The position numbers and the translations under genes are program-made. The notes beneath the pieces were generated by a model. It ran no database searches. It was not told the DNA's origin and saw nothing but the letters and a program-made list of their open reading frames with translations. 8,678 nt of DNA from NCBI GenBank assembly GCA_025458545.1, contig JALOSH010000074.1:1-8678 (forward strand), in the 5' to 3' direction. Shown here in pieces: positions 5,952 to 8,678 of the stretch. This DNA is from Hydrogenophaga sp. GTDB taxonomy: Bacteria; Pseudomonadota; Gammaproteobacteria; Burkholderiales; Burkholderiaceae. Numbering within the stretch: the first letter of the stretch is position 1; every line of letters starts with the position of its first letter.

Positions 5952-6758
5952 ATGGTGACCCCTCCGAACGGCCTCATCACCATCACGGGCGTGCTGGCGG
6001 TGGTCCTGGTCAACTTCCAGCGCCAGCACCAGACCTGGGCCTGGATGCGCCTGGTGCAAGGCAACGCCGCGCTCAAGGAAACGCCTGGTCTGGTGTTCAG
6101 CAAGGTCATGGGCAGTGGTGCAGGCGGTGGCTTTGGCCTGCGGCCGAGCCCCAGCCACCAGGGTCTGATCACGCTGTTCGACCACGCCGACCAGGCCCGC
6201 GCCTTCCTGGCCGGACCGGTGGTGGCGGCCTACCGCGAGCGGGCTGCCGAATTCTGGAACGGCATGCTGGAAGTGGAGTCGGCGCGCGGCCAATGGGACG
6301 GCCAGGCCTGGGGCGCCACCCACCCCACCCAGCTGAGCGACCACACCCGCGCCGCCAATGACGACGGCTTACCGCCGGACACACGCCCGCTGGCCGCCCT
6401 CACCCGGGCCAGCATCCGCCCCGCCAAAGCCATGGAGTTCTGGCGCAACGCGCCCGCCGCGCAGAGCGCCATGCAAACCGCGCGCGGCTGCACGCTGGCG
6501 ATCGGTCTGGGCGAAGCCCCGCTGATCCGCCAATGCACCTTCAGCATCTGGAAAGACACGCCGTCCATGCTCGCGTACGCCCACCAGGGCGCGCACCAGC
6601 AGGCTATCGAAGCGGCCTACAAACACCAGTACTTTTCAGAATCGCTGTTCGTGCGCATGCGACTGCTGGAACAGCATGGGCGCTGGCCATGCCCGCAGCG
6701 CGCAGACGCTTCGCGCAGCGACGGCAGCAACGTCTACCCGATCTCGGGCCCGCCATGA
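5952..6758 (+). CDS. crtA: Spheroidene monooxygenase (CrtA)
   Basis: CrtA uses oxygen to place a keto group on spheroidene, giving spheroidenone, the red carotenoid of aerobically or semi-aerobically grown purple bacteria. From the ATG at 5952 the product is 268 residues. Family marks are AVVLVNF near the N-terminus, KVMGSGAGGGFGLRPSPSHQ (from about residue 51), TRASIRP (about 151-157) and GLGEAPLIRQCTFSIWKD (about 185-202), followed by the conserved segment with the YAHQGAHQQAIEA stretch and a C-terminal HGRWP. An upstream ATG at 5874 has a better but distant purine-rich site; its extra 26 residues are Ala/Pro-rich and unlike the family, so I prefer 5952, without firm proof. The TGA overlaps the crtD ATG as ATGA, which implies translational coupling. 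Confidence 0.9.
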   Translation: MVTPPNGLITITGVLAVVLVNFQRQHQTWAWMRLVQGNAALKETPGLVFSKVMGSGAGGGFGLRPSPSHQGLITLFDHADQARAFLAGPVVAAYRERAAEFWNGMLEVESARGQWDGQAWGATHPTQLSDHTRAANDDGLPPDTRPLAALTRASIRPAKAMEFWRNAPAAQSAMQTARGCTLAIGLGEAPLIRQCTFSIWKDTPSMLAYAHQGAHQQAIEAAYKHQYFSESLFVRMRLLEQHGRWPCPQRADASRSDGSNVYPISGPP

Positions 6759-8329
6759 ACACTCACCGTGTGGTCGTCATCGGCGCGGGCATGGGCGGGC
6801 TGGCCACCGCGCTGCGCCTGGCCCACCAGGGTCTGGACGTGACCGTGGTCGAAGCCGCTGCCGCACCCGGCGGCAAGCTGCGCCAGCCGCTGGTGGGCGG
6901 CGTGCCCATCGACAGCGGCCCCACGGTGTTCACCATGCGCTGGGTGTTCGACCAGCTGTTCGCCGATGTGGGCACCTCGCTCGAAGCCGAGCTGCGCATC
7001 CAGCCGCTCTCGGTGCTGGCGCGCCACTGGTGGGACGATGGCAGCCAGCTCGATCTGCACGCAGACCCCGCCACCTCGCTCGACGCCGTGGCCCGTTTCG
7101 CCGGCCCGGCCGAGGCGCAGCGCTTCCAGGCCTTCTGTACACGAGCCCGCGCTGTGTACCAGACGCTCGCAGCCCCCTACATCTGCAACCCCGTGCCCAA
7201 CCCCGCCCAGCTCACCTGGGACATCGGCCTCAAAGGGCTGGCCACGCTCACCGCGCTTGGGCCGCTCAGCAATCTCTGGAGCTGCCTGGGCCGCCAGCTC
7301 AAAGACCAGCGCCTGCGCCAGCTCTTTGCCCGCTACGCCACCTACACCGGCTCATCGCCCTGGCAGGCCCCGGCCACGCTGATGCTGATCGCCCAGGTGG
7401 AAATGGCGGGCGTCTGGACCGTTGACGGCGGCATGCACGCGCTGGCGCGCTGCCTGGAGCGGCTGGCGCGCGAACGCGGCGCGCTGTTCCGCTACGGCAC
7501 GGCCTGCGAGCGCATCGAACTGCACCAGGGCCGCGTGAGCGGCGTGCGCCTGGCCAACGGCGACACCCTGCGCGCCGACAGCGTGGTCTTCAACGGCGAC
7601 ACCGCCGCGCTGCGCAGCGGACTGCTGGGCGAACCCCTGCAACGCGCTGTGAAACCCAAGGCCCCCGAGCGCTCGCTGTCCGCCGTCACCTGGAGCCTGA
7701 ACGCACCCGCCAGCACGCTCGCGCTGGACCGCCACAACCTGTTCTTCCAGCGGGTCGACCAGACCTCGTACCAGGACGAATTCACCGACATCTTCCAGCG
7801 CGGCCGTCTGCCCCAGGCACCCACCGTCTACCTCTGCGCGCAAGACCGAGGCCACGCCAACGCCGCACCGACCGGCGGGCACGAACGCCTGCTCGCTCTC
7901 GTCAATGCCCCTGCCACGGGCGACCGCCACACCACCACCCCCGAGGACATCGACCGATGCGAGACCCAAGCCTTCCAACTGCTGAGCCGCTGCGGTCTGC
8001 CACTCTCCCGGCACAGCCCGGGGGCCCTGCGCACCACCCCGGCAGACTTTCACCGCCTCTTCCCGGCCACGGGCGGGGCGCTTTACGGCCAGGCGAGCCA
8101 CGGCTGGGCGTCGGCCTTCACGCGGTCGGGCGCGAAGACACCGGTGCCGGGCCTGTTTCTGGCGGGGGGCAGCGTGCACCCGGGGCCGGGGGTGCCGATG
8201 GCGACACTCTCGGGGCAGTACGCGGCCGCGGCCCTGATGGCCAGCCCCGCTTTGACCAGACGGTTGCACCCGGTGGCTACCTCTGGTGGTACATCGACGC
8301 CCTCAGCGACGACGGCCAACACGGCCTGA
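6755..8329 (+). CDS. crtD: Carotenoid 3,4-desaturase (CrtD, CrtI-type FAD oxidoreductase)
   Basis: CrtD introduces the C-3,4 double bond into hydroxylated acyclic carotenoids in the spheroidene pathway. The 524-residue product starts with an FAD-binding Rossmann motif (VVVIGAGMGG, Gly10/12/15, ending at Glu33 in VTVVEA) followed by PGGKL, and has the C-terminal CrtI-family FAD motif GLFLAGGSVHPGPGVPMATL (from residue 466). Among CrtI-like enzymes, CrtD is chosen over CrtI from the DSGPTVFTM stretch, the WTVDGGMHALA region and its crtA/crtC neighbours. The ATG at 6755 overlaps the crtA stop. The last ~30 residues (Thr/Ser/Pro-rich) are read through the start of crtC in another frame and look like a by-product of that overlap, not a domain. 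Confidence 0.93.
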   Translation: MNTHRVVVIGAGMGGLATALRLAHQGLDVTVVEAAAAPGGKLRQPLVGGVPIDSGPTVFTMRWVFDQLFADVGTSLEAELRIQPLSVLARHWWDDGSQLDLHADPATSLDAVARFAGPAEAQRFQAFCTRARAVYQTLAAPYICNPVPNPAQLTWDIGLKGLATLTALGPLSNLWSCLGRQLKDQRLRQLFARYATYTGSSPWQAPATLMLIAQVEMAGVWTVDGGMHALARCLERLARERGALFRYGTACERIELHQGRVSGVRLANGDTLRADSVVFNGDTAALRSGLLGEPLQRAVKPKAPERSLSAVTWSLNAPASTLALDRHNLFFQRVDQTSYQDEFTDIFQRGRLPQAPTVYLCAQDRGHANAAPTGGHERLLALVNAPATGDRHTTTPEDIDRCETQAFQLLSRCGLPLSRHSPGALRTTPADFHRLFPATGGALYGQASHGWASAFTRSGAKTPVPGLFLAGGSVHPGPGVPMATLSGQYAAAALMASPALTRRLHPVATSGGTSTPSATTANTA

Positions 8330-8678
8330 CCCTGATCGCCTTCGTCGGCAGCGTGTTCTCGCCCTACTACGCCTGGGCGCGCCGCCGCAGCGGCGTGCAG
8401 CCCGACGACCACTGCGCGCTCAACGTCGCCCTCTACAGCCCCGGCGCCGGGCGCTGGAGCATGACCGAGCGCGGCGCTCGCCATTGCCAGCGCGAAGCCA
8501 ACCGCTTCACCATCGGCCCCAGCCAGCTGGACTGGGACGGCCACGGCCTGAACATCGAGATCGACGAAGTCGGCGTGCCATTGCCGCGCCGCATCCGCGG
8601 CACGGTGCGCGTCACACCCGACCGGCTGTTCAACTTCAGCACCGCGCTCGACGCCCGTGGCCAGCACCACTGGGGCCC
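8236..8678 (+). CDS. crtC: Carotenoid 1,2-hydratase (CrtC, hydroxyneurosporene synthase), 3' end outside the window
   Basis: CrtC adds water across the terminal C-1,2 double bond of acyclic carotenoids, the step before CrtD. The frame beginning at 8236 reads DGQPRFDQTVAPGGYLWWYI and continues through DALSDDGQHGLTLIAF, GSVFSPYYAWARRR, HCALNVALYSPG, MTERGARHC and IGPSQLDWDG to the window edge, all typical of the CrtC N-terminal half (about 147 residues seen). It overlaps crtD by about 94 bases, one base back in phase. The start is unresolved: this frame has no ATG, GTG or TTG between an ATG at 7957 and a GTG at 8353. The former adds about 93 crtD-shadow residues and the latter removes the conserved PGGY region, so 8236 marks where homology begins, not a start codon. 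Confidence 0.85.

Overview
The window is part of the photosynthesis gene cluster of a purple bacterium. The GC-rich coding, tetraheme PufC, spheroidene-type carotenoid genes and the order bchZ-puf-(ispH)-crtADC point to a burkholderiales-type betaproteobacterium (Rubrivivax, Rhodoferax or Limnohabitans relatives). That placement is inference from gene content, not from a database search. All supported genes lie on the + strand, tightly packed, as one or a few long co-transcribed units. No transposon, integrase, tRNA, rRNA or CRISPR array was seen.

Layout: (1) the 3' half of bchZ, a subunit of the enzyme that makes bacteriochlorophyllide a (1-691). (2) A 141-base leader (692-832) with three short perfect or near-perfect hairpins and a possible 43-codon leader ORF. 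(3) The puf operon: pufB (LH1 beta), an unusual 74-residue one-helix protein (PufQ-like candidate), pufA (LH1 alpha), a hairpin-rich gap, pufL and pufM (reaction-centre L and M), and pufC (reaction-centre tetraheme cytochrome). (4) ispH, the last enzyme of the MEP isoprenoid pathway. (5) crtA, crtD and the 5' part of crtC, which make spheroidene and spheroidenone.

The genes form one functional set. BchZ supplies the pigment; LH1 and the L/M/C reaction centre carry out light capture and charge separation; IspH supplies C5 units for carotenoids and the bacteriochlorophyll tail; CrtC/D/A tailor the carotenoid bound by the light-harvesting complexes. The pufA-pufL hairpins are placed where related bacteria use RNA structure to keep LH1 mRNA in excess over reaction-centre mRNA.

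The most striking points are a PufC that carries an OmpA-type peptidoglycan-binding domain at its C-terminus, which could tether the reaction centre to the cell wall; a small membrane-protein gene inserted between pufB and pufA; and a crtC whose recognisable N-terminus overlaps the end of crtD but has no ATG, GTG or TTG start codon where one is expected.
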